From: Acidobacteriota bacterium
GTDB taxonomy: Bacteria > Acidobacteriota > Thermoanaerobaculia > UBA5066
Direction of reading: 5' to 3'
NCBI GenBank assembly: GCA_029567505.1
Contig: JAKPXO010000301.1
Span: forward strand, 1-43,826
DNA length: 43,826 nt
The notes under the pieces are model-generated. The model made no database searches. It was not told where the DNA came from and saw only the letters and a list, made by a program, of their open reading frames with translations. A program made the translations under genes and the position numbers. Of the stretch, positions 23,555 to 32,500 are shown piece after piece; the first letter of the stretch is position 1; every line of letters begins with the position of its first letter.

Positions 23555-25048
23555 CTACTTGCGCGCCGAAGCGGGCAGGTCGGCCACGAGGCGGAGCGAG
23601 ACCTGCAGCTCGTCGAGCTGGAAGTGGGGCCGGAGGAACGCCACCGCGCGGTAGGCGCCGGGCTTGCCGGGGATCTCGGCGACCTCGATCTTCGCGTCGC
23701 GCAGCGGATACCGGGCCTTCGTGTCCGCGGACGCCGTGTCGTCCGGAGAGACGTAGTTCGAGATCCACTGGTTGAGGAACATCTCGCAGTCCTTCCGGGA
23801 CATGAAGCTGCCGACCTTGTCGCGCATCATGGCCTTCAGGTAGTGCGCGAAGCGCGAGACCGCGAAGATGTGCGGGAGCATCGTCGAGAGGCGGGCGTTC
23901 GCGTTCGCCGAGTCGAGGTCGTACTTCTTCGGCTTCTGCGCCGACTGCGCCCCGAAGAAGGCGGCGTAGTCCGTGTTCTTGCAGTGGACGAGCGGGATGA
24001 AGCCGAGGTCCGAGAGCTCCTTCTCGCGCCGGTCGGTGATCGCGATCTCCGTCGGGCACTTCAGGGCGACGTCGCCTTCGTCGGTCTGGAAGGTGTGGAC
24101 CGGCAGCCCCTGGACGAGGCCGCCCCCCTCCACGCCGCGGATCGCGACGCACCAGCCGTACATCGCGAACGCCTCGGTGAGGCGGGTGCCGAAGGAGTAC
24201 GCCGCGTTCCCCCAGAGGTACTTGTTGTGGTCCTTGCCGTCGACGTCCTCCTCGAAGTTGAACGTCTCGGTCGGGACCGTCTCCTTGCCGTAGGGGAGGC
24301 GCATCAGCGTGCGGGGCATCGTGAGGCCGACGTAGCGGGAGTCTTCCGAGTCGCGGAAGGAGCGCCACTTGGCGTACTCGGTCCGGTCGAAGATCTTCGC
24401 GAGGTCGCGGACCTCGGTCATTTCCTGGAAGCTCTCCCAGCCGAAGAGCTGCGGCGCCGAGGCCGCGATGAACGGGGCGTTCGCCGCCGCCGCCACCTGG
24501 GCCATCTTCTCGAGCAGGAGCATGTCCTGCGGGTGGTTCGAGAAGTAGAAGTCGCCGATGAGCGCGCCGAACGGCTGGCCGCCGAACGTGCCGTACTCCT
24601 CCTCGTAGACCTTCTTGAAGACGGCCGACTGGTCGAACTCCGCCGCCCGCTCGAGGTCCTTCAGGAGGTCCTTCTTCGAGACGTTCAGGACGCGGATCTT
24701 CAGCATCACCGACGTCTCGCTCTCGTAGACGAGGTGGTGCAGGCCGCGCCAGGAGCCCTCGAGCTTCTGGTACGGCTCGGAGTGCATGATCTCGTTGAGC
24801 TGCGCCGAGAGGAGCCGGTCGATCTCGGCGATGCGCGCCTGGACCGACGACTCCAGGTTGCGCGAGAGGACCATCTGGCCCTGCATCGCCTGCTGGACGA
24901 ACTCCGCGATCATGTCGCGGGCCTGCTGCGTCTGGCTCTCGTGCTGGGCGAGGCGCCCCTCGTCGATGATCTTCGAGAGGAGGTCGATCTCTCCTTCCTG
25001 CTCGCGGGCGATCGCCTGGGCCTTCGCCTTCTCCGCGCCGCTACTCAT
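23555..25048 (-). CDS. tssC: TssC (VipB), large sheath subunit
   Basis: A 497-aa protein that with TssB builds the contractile sheath around the Hcp tube. Family hallmarks: S-E-P-Y-Q-K-L-E-G-S-W-R-G-L-H-H-L-V near residues 80-97, the G-x-P-F-G-A-L-I-G-D-F-Y-F block, L-P-Y-G-K-E-T, and the C-terminal F-L-N-Q-W-I-S-N-Y-V. The N-terminal helix after E-G-E-I-D-L-L-S-K-I-I-D-E-G-R is where ClpV binds in known systems. The start overlaps the tssB end by 8 nt, supporting coupled translation of the dimer. Confidence 0.96.
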   Translation of the reverse strand: MSSGAEKAKAQAIAREQEGEIDLLSKIIDEGRLAQHESQTQQARDMIAEFVQQAMQGQMVLSRNLESSVQARIAEIDRLLSAQLNEIMHSEPYQKLEGSWRGLHHLVYESETSVMLKIRVLNVSKKDLLKDLERAAEFDQSAVFKKVYEEEYGTFGGQPFGALIGDFYFSNHPQDMLLLEKMAQVAAAANAPFIAASAPQLFGWESFQEMTEVRDLAKIFDRTEYAKWRSFRDSEDSRYVGLTMPRTLMRLPYGKETVPTETFNFEEDVDGKDHNKYLWGNAAYSFGTRLTEAFAMYGWCVAIRGVEGGGLVQGLPVHTFQTDEGDVALKCPTEIAITDRREKELSDLGFIPLVHCKNTDYAAFFGAQSAQKPKKYDLDSANANARLSTMLPHIFAVSRFAHYLKAMMRDKVGSFMSRKDCEMFLNQWISNYVSPDDTASADTKARYPLRDAKIEVAEIPGKPGAYRAVAFLRPHFQLDELQVSLRLVADLPASARK

Positions 25049-25577
25049 TGCCGTCCCCCTTCTTCGGCCCCTCGGGTGAGAGGCCTAGAGCGCTCGCGAG
25101 CTGCTGCTGGCTCCCGGCGTTCTGGAGGACGTCGTTCAGCATCTTCTCGAGCTTCTCGTTCCCGTCCGCCTTCGACAGCAGGTCCGAGAGGCGCTGCCGC
25201 GCCTCGACGAGCTTTCGGAGCGGCTCCACCTGCTGGACGACCTTGTCCGGCTCGAAGTCCTCGAGGCTCTGGAACTTCAGGTCGACCGCCATCTTCGATC
25301 CGTCGCCGGCGAGCTTGTTCTCGACGGACGTGGCCACGCGCGGGGTCATGCCGGCGAGGACCTGGTCGAAGTTGTCGCGGTCGATCTCGGTGATCTTCCG
25401 GTCCTTCATGCGCGGGAGCGGCTGCTCGGGCTGGCCCGAGAAGTCGCCGAGGACTCCGACGACGAAGGGGAGCTCCTTGAGCTCGATCGCGCCACCGATC
25501 TCGACGTCGTACGTGATCTGGACGCGCGGCGGCCGGACCCGCTTGAGTTTCTGCTGGATGCTTTCCTTCTTCACCAT
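25041..25577 (-). CDS. tssB: TssB (VipA), small sheath subunit
   Basis: A 178-aa sheath subunit. The opening K-K-E-S-I-Q-Q-K-L-K-R-V-R-P-P-R-V-Q is followed by V-V-G-V-L-G-D-F-S-G and L-P-R-M-K-D-R-K-I-T-E-I-D-R-D-N-F-D, the standard TssB core. The C-terminal part is a helical dimerisation arm. The N-terminal helix is the known docking site for TagJ in other systems, and tagJ is present here. A GGAGGA sits in front of the ATG; tssA ends 52 bp upstream. Confidence 0.96.
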   Translation of the reverse strand: MVKKESIQQKLKRVRPPRVQITYDVEIGGAIELKELPFVVGVLGDFSGQPEQPLPRMKDRKITEIDRDNFDQVLAGMTPRVATSVENKLAGDGSKMAVDLKFQSLEDFEPDKVVQQVEPLRKLVEARQRLSDLLSKADGNEKLEKMLNDVLQNAGSQQQLASALGLSPEGPKKGDGNE

Positions 25578-25629
25578 GAGCGTTCCTCCCTAGAAGTCCG
25601 TCGGCTTCTGCGTTCGCCTGCTGTCGCGT

Positions 25630-26748
25630 CTATTCGGTCCCGGGCCGGATCCCGAGAGTCTCCTTGATCCCGTCCAGGACGTTCGTGTCCCTGATCACGT
25701 CCGCGAGCCACGTCTCGAGCGGCATCTGCCCCCACGAGATCGCGCGCTGGACGAGGTAGGAGACGGGGCTGTGAGGCTCGGTCTGGCGGAAGAACTCGGC
25801 CACCTCGCCGAGCCGGGCGAGCGCCTCGCCCCGGCTGCGGAGCGGGCCGGCGGGGCCCGCCGCGCGGTACACGGCTCCGGCCGGGACGTCGCCCGCCTCC
25901 CCGGCGTCCGCCGCCCCCGGCGCCGACGGGTCCGGCTCGAGCGCCCGCTTCTCCTTGAGGATCCCGTCGACGACGCGCCGGACCTCCTCGAGGGCGACCT
26001 TCAGCTCGCCGAGGCCCGGCGTCTGCCGTCCGAACCTCTCGTCCATGACGCGGTCGAGAGCCAGGTACTCGTCCCACGCGACGGCGAGCGCCTTCGACGC
26101 CTCCTCGTAGAAGACCTTCGGCGTCGACGACTTCGCCTTGCGGAAGTCCTCGCCGCTCGTCTTGTTCTCCTCGGCCGCCTGCCGCTTCAGCTCCGCGAGG
26201 CGCGCCTGCGCGTCGTGGTCGAGCGGGCCGGCGGTCGCCTCGGGGACGTCGAACGGCCGCGACTCGCTCCACTCGAGCCACGAGTAGTTCATCCCGGGCG
26301 CGCGGGTCATCGGCGCCTTGCGCAGCGCGAGCGCGACCTGCCGGTCGAAGAACGAGAGGACGTTCGCCCGCCCTTCCATGTCGCCCTCGTCGATCTCGGG
26401 GTAGCAGGTGTCCCAGTAGTCGGCGTGGAGCCCCTTCATGAGGCGGATCCCGTCGCGCGCGCCCGCGAAGCCGTGCAGCATCGTGAGCCCCTCGGCGAGC
26501 CAGGCGGCGACCTGCAGGTCTTTCGTCTTCGTCTGGAGCGCGTCCGTCGCGAGCGCGACGGCCTCGTCCCAGTCGGCGACCTTCAGCTCGCGCTTCCAGT
26601 CGCCCTGCTCGAGCTGGTCGTCGGCGCGGCGGGCCTCCCGGATCTCGTCGTAGAGACCGGAGTACTGGAGGCTCTCGCCCGACGGTCGGTCGTCCGACAC
26701 CGGGGCGAGGAGCCGTTCGAAGTCGAGGAGAGGAGCCTCCGACGACAT
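25630..26748 (-). CDS. tssA: TssA, T6SS sheath-assembly chaperone/cap
   Basis: A 372-aa protein with the ImpA N-terminal domain at about 1-150 (L-L-A-P-V-S-D-D-R-P-S-G-E-S-L-Q-Y, W-x-x-A-x-x-L-A-T-D-A-L, K-D-L-Q-V-A-A-W-L-A-E-G). TssA primes and coordinates tail tube and sheath growth. The C-terminal third is helical (A-R-L-G-E-V-A-E-F-F-R-Q-T-E-P-H-S-P-V-S-Y-L-V), the usual VasJ-type ending. It is the first gene of the tssA-clpV operon, with GGAGG about 9 nt before the ATG, and is divergent from tagJ. Confidence 0.92.
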   Translation of the reverse strand: MSSEAPLLDFERLLAPVSDDRPSGESLQYSGLYDEIREARRADDQLEQGDWKRELKVADWDEAVALATDALQTKTKDLQVAAWLAEGLTMLHGFAGARDGIRLMKGLHADYWDTCYPEIDEGDMEGRANVLSFFDRQVALALRKAPMTRAPGMNYSWLEWSESRPFDVPEATAGPLDHDAQARLAELKRQAAEENKTSGEDFRKAKSSTPKVFYEEASKALAVAWDEYLALDRVMDERFGRQTPGLGELKVALEEVRRVVDGILKEKRALEPDPSAPGAADAGEAGDVPAGAVYRAAGPAGPLRSRGEALARLGEVAEFFRQTEPHSPVSYLVQRAISWGQMPLETWLADVIRDTNVLDGIKETLGIRPGTE

Positions 26749-26778
26749 CTAGATGCCTCCCAAGGATTGCGAGTTGGT

Positions 26779-26789
26779 GTTACTGTAAC
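26779..26789. promoter_or_regulatory. GTTAC-T-GTAAC palindrome between tssA and tagJ
   Basis: An 11-base perfect palindrome with one central base lies in the AT-richest part of the 128-bp divergent intergenic region between tssA (start 26748) and tagJ (start 26877). It sits where a transcription factor could control both directions. No matching -35/-10 pair is evident on either strand. Confidence 0.35.
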
Positions 26790-26876
26790 CGACTCAGCAG
26801 TCCCTGTCATCTCGTCAGCCCCGATCCCCCGGGCCGGTCTCCGCGCCGGTCGGAGGCGGGGCCCAGGAGGTTCGTG

Positions 26877-27686
26877 ATGCCGACTCCCAAGGAGCTCCTC
26901 GACTCGGGGAACCTGAAGGCCGCGATCGAGGCCCTCACCCAGGAGATCCGGGACTCGCCCGCCGACCCGCAGAAGAGGACCTTCCTCTTCGAGCTCCTCG
27001 CCTTCGCCGGCGAGTGGGACCGGGCCGAGAAACAGATCGTCGCGGCCGCGGGAGCCGACGCGCCGTCCCAGATGGCCGCCGGCGTCTACCGGGGCCTCCT
27101 CCAGGCCGAGCGCGAGCGCGCCCGGGTCTTCGCGGGGAAGGCCCGCCCGCACTTCCTGCGCCCCGTCCCGCCCGGCGTCGAGAAGACCCTCGCCGCGCTC
27201 GGACGGATCTCCGAGGGGGACCTCGCCGTCGCCCGCACGCTGCTCGACGAGGCCGAGGAGGAGCGCCCGGCCCTCGCGGGCCGACGCGGCGAGAGCGCGT
27301 TCGAGGACCTCCGCGATTTCGACGACCGGATCGGCGGCGTCGTCGAGATGGTCTTCCAGGGGAAGTACACCTGGTTCCCGCTCGAGTTCGCCAGGAGCCT
27401 CGAGCCGAACGCCCCGAAGAAGCTGCGTGACCTCATCTGGCCGGGAGCGCGGATCACGGCCGACGACGGCACGAGCGCGGACGTCTTCCTCTTCGCCCTC
27501 TACCCGGGCTCCGCCGCGCACGAGGACGACCTCGTGAAGCTGGGGCGAATGACCGACTGGAAGAACCTCTCCGAGGACCTTCAGGCCGGCCTCGGCCTTC
27601 GCTCGATCCTCGTCGACGGCGAGGACGTGAGCCTGCTCGAGCTCGGCCCGGTCGAGTTCGACGAGCGCGAGCCGCTCCCGAGCTGA
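26877..27686 (+). CDS. tagJ: TagJ (ImpE), TssB-binding T6SS accessory protein
   Basis: A 269-aa protein of the ImpE/SciE family. The N-terminal region L-L-D-S-G-N-L-K-A-A-I-E-A-L-T-Q-E-I and P-x-x-R-T-F-L-F-E-L-L-A-F-A-G-E-W-D-R-A is TPR-like; the C-terminal part has W-F-P-L-E-F, L-R-D-L-I-W-P-G-A-R and F-A-L-Y-P-G-S. In Pseudomonas the homologue binds the N-terminus of TssB and ClpV and modulates sheath recycling. ATG at 26877 has AGGAGG 6 nt upstream; GTG at 26874 is the alternative. It is the only T6SS gene on the plus strand besides the fusion gene, and is convergent with hcp. Confidence 0.9.
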   Translation: MPTPKELLDSGNLKAAIEALTQEIRDSPADPQKRTFLFELLAFAGEWDRAEKQIVAAAGADAPSQMAAGVYRGLLQAERERARVFAGKARPHFLRPVPPGVEKTLAALGRISEGDLAVARTLLDEAEEERPALAGRRGESAFEDLRDFDDRIGGVVEMVFQGKYTWFPLEFARSLEPNAPKKLRDLIWPGARITADDGTSADVFLFALYPGSAAHEDDLVKLGRMTDWKNLSEDLQAGLGLRSILVDGEDVSLLELGPVEFDEREPLPS

Positions 27687-27742
27687 GCCGGAGGCGGCGT
27701 GCGTCCCGTTCCGGGGTGCACGCCGGCCCCCCCGCCAAGAGA

Positions 27743-27772
27743 GAGCCGGCCTCCCGCGAGGGAGGCCGGCTC
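27743..27772. terminator. Bidirectional terminator between tagJ and hcp
   Basis: A perfect 13-bp stem with a GCGA loop (27743-27755 with 27760-27772), followed on the plus strand by TCCGTTTC. It lies 56 nt after the tagJ stop and 35 nt after the hcp stop on the other strand. Confidence 0.7.
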
Positions 27773-27807
27773 CGTTTCGACGATGGTCCAGAGGGAGAAG
27801 GCTGGCC

Positions 27808-28299
27808 TCAGCCTCCCTTGTTCGCCTTGAGGTCGTAGTGCGTCTTGATGGCGCCGCCGAGCGTGCCGTCCGCCTTCTGCTCCTTGTACTCGAACTCGAT
27901 CTTGGCGAAGTTCAGGGAGATCGAGTCGATCGGAACGACGTCGCTGTCGCCGCTCCCCCCCGTCTGGTAGGACGAGACGAGGAGGTCGGTGAACGTCAGC
28001 TTCAGGTACTCCTGCTGGTCCTTGCCGGCCTTGCGCGCGGTCAGGATGGCCGACTTGAGGTGCGCACCGTTCGCACAGTGGAGAACGAGCTTCGGCGTCG
28101 CCTTGTTGATCCGCATCGTGAACGAGAAGTCCTGCATCTGCACCTTGCCGGCGCCACCGCCGCCGCCGTACTGCATCGAGCCGGACTGCGACGCACCCCA
28201 CGCCCACGACAGGACGTCGATCTCGCCCTTGTGCTTCTCGTCGGCGCTCTCGCCCTCGATACCGTCGATCTTCAGAAAATAGTCAACGAGTCCACCCAT
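27808..28299 (-). CDS. hcp: Hcp (TssD), T6SS tube protein
   Basis: A 163-aa protein, the hexameric ring that stacks into the inner tube and is secreted. Motifs are D-Y-F-L-K-I-D-G-I-E-G-E-S, D-E-K-H-K-G-E-I-D-V-L-S-W-A-W-G and S-L-N-F-A-K-I-E-F-E-Y, all standard for the family. Residues in the S-G-S-M-Q-Y loop are followed by a Gly-rich stretch G-G-G-G-G-A-G. AGGAGG occurs before the ATG with an A-rich spacer, a very strong ribosome binding site consistent with the high abundance of Hcp. The gene is flanked by a terminator downstream and by tagF upstream. Confidence 0.96.
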   Translation of the reverse strand: MGGLVDYFLKIDGIEGESADEKHKGEIDVLSWAWGASQSGSMQYGGGGGAGKVQMQDFSFTMRINKATPKLVLHCANGAHLKSAILTARKAGKDQQEYLKLTFTDLLVSSYQTGGSGDSDVVPIDSISLNFAKIEFEYKEQKADGTLGGAIKTHYDLKANKGG

Positions 28300-28407
28300 G
28301 TTTTGCTTCCTCCTTTCGGCAGCTTCCGGCCTATAAGATGGGTGTCGTCCCGCAGGAATTCAAGGCCCGCGAGCCGACCGGGCACATCGGTGTGACCTCC
28401 CGCACCT
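28300..28407 (-). promoter_or_regulatory. Leader region between tagF and hcp, possible hcp promoter
   Basis: The 108-bp gap is AT-richer than its surroundings near hcp. On the minus strand TTGAAT (28358-28363) and TATAGG (28330-28335) are the only box-like elements, but their 22-nt spacing is too long for a good sigma70 promoter. An independent hcp promoter is plausible; this sequence does not prove it. Confidence 0.25.
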
Positions 28408-29433
28408 TCAGGTCTCCCGCCCCTCGGGCCGCAGAAACGCGGCCAGGGGACGGTCCCAGCCCTTCGGGCGGCTCGGGGTCTCGGGAGACTCGCCGCCGTC
28501 GGCGGGCTTCGGCGCGCTCTCCGGCGCCGCGGGGACCGCCTCCTCCACGAACTCGTGGTCGGACCTCTCCGGGTGCAGCAGGAGGAAGTCCTCGGCGCGC
28601 AGCTCCCGGAAGAACAGGACGGCCCGGGACCGGCCGCCCGACCGGCAGACGAGGACGCCCGACGGAGTCCTCCGGCCGAAGGCCCCTTCCGTCTCGAGCC
28701 AGGCCAGCCAGAGCTGCATCTGCACCGTCGCCGGCAGGAGGTTCCCGACCGGGACGCGGACCGCGCCCGCCCCGTCGCCGGCCGGGGCGTCGCAGGCCGC
28801 CCGCAGGCGAGCGAGGAACGACGGCCACGACTCGGCCGCGCCCTCGCCGAGGAGCGACTCGGCGAAGTCCCCGAGCGTGACCTCGCGGGCCTCTTTCTCG
28901 ACCCCCTCGGCGACCTTCGCCGGCCGCTTCACCGGCACCTCGATCTTCGCCCCGCGATACGCCTCGTAGAACGAGGCGAGCGTCCGGCCCGCCGCGTAGG
29001 TGCGCCGGATCTGCGTCGCGCGCTCCTCGAAGACCTCGAGGTACGACAGCGCGACGAGCGGGTCGGCGATCGCCTTCCCCTGCGGGACGACGGAGAAGAG
29101 CGTGAACGGGAAGCGACGGAGGCCGCCTTCGTCGTGGCTCCCCCAGAGCGCGCCGGCGACGGAACGCCGGCCCCCGGGAAGGGGCAGAAGGAACGTGTGG
29201 AGCGGGATCTCCGCCTCGCGGTACTCGTCGTCGTTCGCCCAGCGGCGGCTGAACCCGTTCCCGAGCCAGTCGCGGAACTCCTTCGCGCCCTCCTCGGTCA
29301 GGCCGCTCGAGATGAAGTCCTTGTAGATCGGGAGCTTCCCGTAGAGATGCAGGGCGCAGGTCTCCATCCTCGGGGGCCCGTCGGCGCCCGCGAAACCTTC
29401 CTTCAGCTTCGAGATGAGACTCCACGCTGCCAC
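28408..29433 (-). CDS. tagF: TagF, T6SS regulator (DUF2094 family)
   Basis: A 341-aa protein. The family start H-L-Y-G-K-L-P-I-Y-K-D-F-I-S is followed by E-F-R-D-W-L-G-N-G and G-R-R-S-V-A-G-A-L-W-G-S. In Pseudomonas TagF represses T6SS firing post-translationally, acting through Fha and counteracted by the kinase PpkA; here tagF and an FHA gene are both present, whereas a PppA-like phosphatase is not seen. GTG start at 29433 with GAGGTG about 7 nt upstream. tssM is upstream across a terminator-like hairpin and hcp follows. Confidence 0.9.
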   Translation of the reverse strand: MAAWSLISKLKEGFAGADGPPRMETCALHLYGKLPIYKDFISSGLTEEGAKEFRDWLGNGFSRRWANDDEYREAEIPLHTFLLPLPGGRRSVAGALWGSHDEGGLRRFPFTLFSVVPQGKAIADPLVALSYLEVFEERATQIRRTYAAGRTLASFYEAYRGAKIEVPVKRPAKVAEGVEKEAREVTLGDFAESLLGEGAAESWPSFLARLRAACDAPAGDGAGAVRVPVGNLLPATVQMQLWLAWLETEGAFGRRTPSGVLVCRSGGRSRAVLFFRELRAEDFLLLHPERSDHEFVEEAVPAAPESAPKPADGGESPETPSRPKGWDRPLAAFLRPEGRET

Positions 29434-29476
29434 TCGGTCACCTCGCTCCTTCGGAATCGGATCGAAAAGGGACGGA

Positions 29477-29501
29477 CGGGGCCCGGAGCGTCCGGGCCCC
29501 G
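29477..29501 (-). terminator. Terminator-like hairpin between tssM and tagF
   Basis: An 11-bp GC stem (29477-29487 with 29491-29501, 3-nt loop) begins 12 nt after the tssM stop; on the minus strand it is followed by TCCGTCCCTTTT, a modest T-run. It would limit transcription from the fha-tssJKLM block into tagF-hcp. Confidence 0.6.
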
Positions 29502-29512
29502 CCCGAGAGCGG

Positions 29513-32500
29513 TCAGTTCGGCAGGATCGGGGGCATCGGCTCCTCGAACGCGAGCTCGAAGAGCCCCTCGAGCGGCTCGGTACGCTGCACCGCGTTCGGG
29601 ATGACGACCCGGATCGTCCAGATCTTCTCCTTCTCCCGCGCGCGCTCGGGGTCGTCGGAGTCGTCGCGCCGGTCCCTCTCCTCGCTCGCGACGCGGACGA
29701 AGTAGAAGAAGCGGAGCGGCCCGCCGTACGCCTCGAGGCTGCCGGTCCAGCCAGAGCCCGACTGCTCGTCGCGGCCGGTGATCGACATCGGAGCGTCCGC
29801 CGGACCGAGGCGCCAGACGTAGGGGCTCGGCTGCCGGCCCGTCTTGAAGTCGGTCGACGGGCGGACGACGACCGAGCGGTCGAAGAGGAAGAGGGAGTTG
29901 ATCCGGTCGCCCATGAAACGCTTGCCCGGGCTCGGCGAGAACTGGAGAGGCCGGATCTCGACCTTGTGCTCCTTGATGACGGACGTCGAGCGCCCGCCGC
30001 CGAAGAGGAAGAGCTGCCAGCCCCGGCCCACGGCGAGGAGCCCCCGGCCCGCGTCGCCGACGAAGTCGAACTGCGGCTCCCATCCCCAGAGGATCGGGTT
30101 CAGGGCGTACTCGTCCGCGAGGGCGCCGACGTCGGTCAGGATGCCGGAGAAGTGGTTCTGGCCGATCGTCGCGAGGTCGAGCCGGTAGGTCGCGGTGTTC
30201 CCGCTCCCTCCCGGCTTCAGCGACGAGCCGGCCGCGTAGGCGACCCTCTCCTGCCGGAGCTGGCTCTCCCTGACGAACGGGAACTGGCCGAGGCACTGCT
30301 CGCGGATCTTCCGGACGACCGGTTCGGCCGCCTGCTGGAAGGAGGGCTGGATCGCGTCGCGGATCAGGTTCGCGCCGCGGTTCTCGACGGCGATCAGCTG
30401 CCGCCCGTAGGAGCTTCGCCGGACGGCGGGATTCCGCGAGAACGCGTGGAAGCCGCGGAGGGAGACGCCGTCCTGTCCGAGCGAGAGCTGCCGCCATGCC
30501 TTCAGCTCCTGCTCGGGGAGCGGGACGACGTTGTTCTTGAAGAGGTTCGCCGCGGTGACGAGCTCCGGCGGCGCCTTCGCCGGACCGGTCGACCTGCGCG
30601 GCGCGGCCTTCCCCTTGAAGTACGCAAGGATCGAGGAGAGCCGCCGGTTCGAGGCCGCGAACGTCTGGACGTCGTCGAAGGCCAGCGCCCCCGACATGTC
30701 GGTCACCGGCGCGTCGCCCCCCTGGGCCTCGGGGCTCCAGCGCGTGATCGCCGCCTGGAACTCGCGCCAGGACGTCGCGCGGAGCGCTGAACCGGGCACG
30801 ATGAAGCCGCCGCCCCCGCCGCCCCCGCGGCCGGCGAAGCGGTCGACGTAGCGGCGGAGGTAGTCGAGCATCGCCTCGGCGTGGCCCTGGGCGAGCGCGT
30901 CGACGTCGGGCCGCGTCGAAATGGACGAGGCCTCGGCGAAGGAGATGTACGAGACCCCGAGCGGGACCATCTGCTGCGCGTGGTTGCGCGTGAAGCAGAC
31001 GTTCTCGAGGCAGGCCGGACCGACCGACCGGTCGAGGAACTGCTGGGTGTACGGGAGGACGCGGTAGACGAGGGCGAGGTCGGCCGTCCGGGGGAGGAAC
31101 GTCGCGAGCGCCGTGTCCTGCCAGAGCGTCTTCTGCTCCGCCGGGATCGCCGGGATCGCGGTGAGGTTCGCGACCGCCTTCGCCTTCGCTTCGACCTGCT
31201 TCTTCGTGAACGCCTCGAGCGTCGCCTTCTGGTCAGCCGGCGTCGACTTCCGGGCCGCCTCCTCGACGACCGCGGCGGGGTTCTCCGTCGCCTCGAACGC
31301 CGCGAGGTCGGCGAACGCCGTCGCGTCGGCCACCATGGGCGAGATCGCGGCCGCCGACGGGCTCCAGCCCTTCTTCGCCGGGTCCTGCGCGTCGGGGACG
31401 ACGAGGTAGGCATAGGCGAGGACCTGGACCTCGAGGTTCTTCCAGTCCGAGTCCATCTGCCCCTTGATCCGGCTGCGGGCCTGCTCGTTGACGACGCCCG
31501 GCACGACCGTCGTGAAACGCATCAGCTGGGTGTAGTCGGCGTCGAAGTTCCTCTTCCAGTCGTCGGGACCGGCTCCCGGGAACTCCTTCGACCCGGGCCG
31601 GACGGTCGCGAGGTGCTTCGTCGTGTCGTCGTAGACCCTCCGGAACTCCTTGCCGGTCGCCGCGACGCGGTCCAGGTAGCCCCGCGAGGACGGGTCCTCG
31701 ACCTTGAGGAGCTCCGAGTAGCGCTGGACGTACTGGGCGAGGAGCTGGTTCAGGCGGAAGTCCCAGCGAGCGAGGTTCGCGACGCTCCAGTACTCCTCGA
31801 ACTTCTTGAGCGCTCCCGCGGGATCGGGAACGCGGATCAGCTCCGGGTCCTTCGGGGGGTCGGAGGGGAGGGCCGCGAGGATCTCGTCGGGAGTGCCGCT
31901 CGAGCCGATCGAGGCGACCCACTCGTCGATCTCCTTCGTCGCGGCGGTCCCGGCCGTCCCCTTCGTGTTCTGGAGGAACGCGAGCAGCGGGATCAGCTTC
32001 AGCTCCGACGCCGCCACCAGCGGTTTCTGCTCGGCGCCGAGGGCCCCCTTCTTCACGGCCCACCACTTCATGTGACCGTCCAGGGCGGAGAAGAAGACGC
32101 GGTAGTCGTACGGGCCGGCCCAGTCGAGGCGGGCCATCCGCGCCTCGCCCTCCGCCATGAGCGGGTTGACGACGCGCTCGTAGGTCAGGCGCTGGTTGAT
32201 CTTCCCGAGGAGCCGGAAGAGCTCGCCCGAGGAGGCGCGCTGGAAGAAGAGCGCGAAGAGGAAGGGGCGCTGCCGGATCGCGGCCTGGTGCTTGTAGATG
32301 CTCTCGGCGATCCCGTAGGCCTCGCCGATCGAGCACGCCTCCTTCTTCTCGACGCACGCCTGGGCCTTCAGCGCGGTCTCGCGCATCGGCTTGACGAACT
32401 TCCGCATCGCGACGTACGGGAGGATCATCCCGAGGAGACAGAAGATCGGCAGGAAGATCGTCACGGCGCGGATGACCCAGCGGGTCGTCTTCTCGCGCTC

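Noticed and set aside
30795-30832. Repetitive GCCGCCCCC tract
   Set aside because: It encodes the glycine tract of TssM and is in frame; not an independent repeat element.
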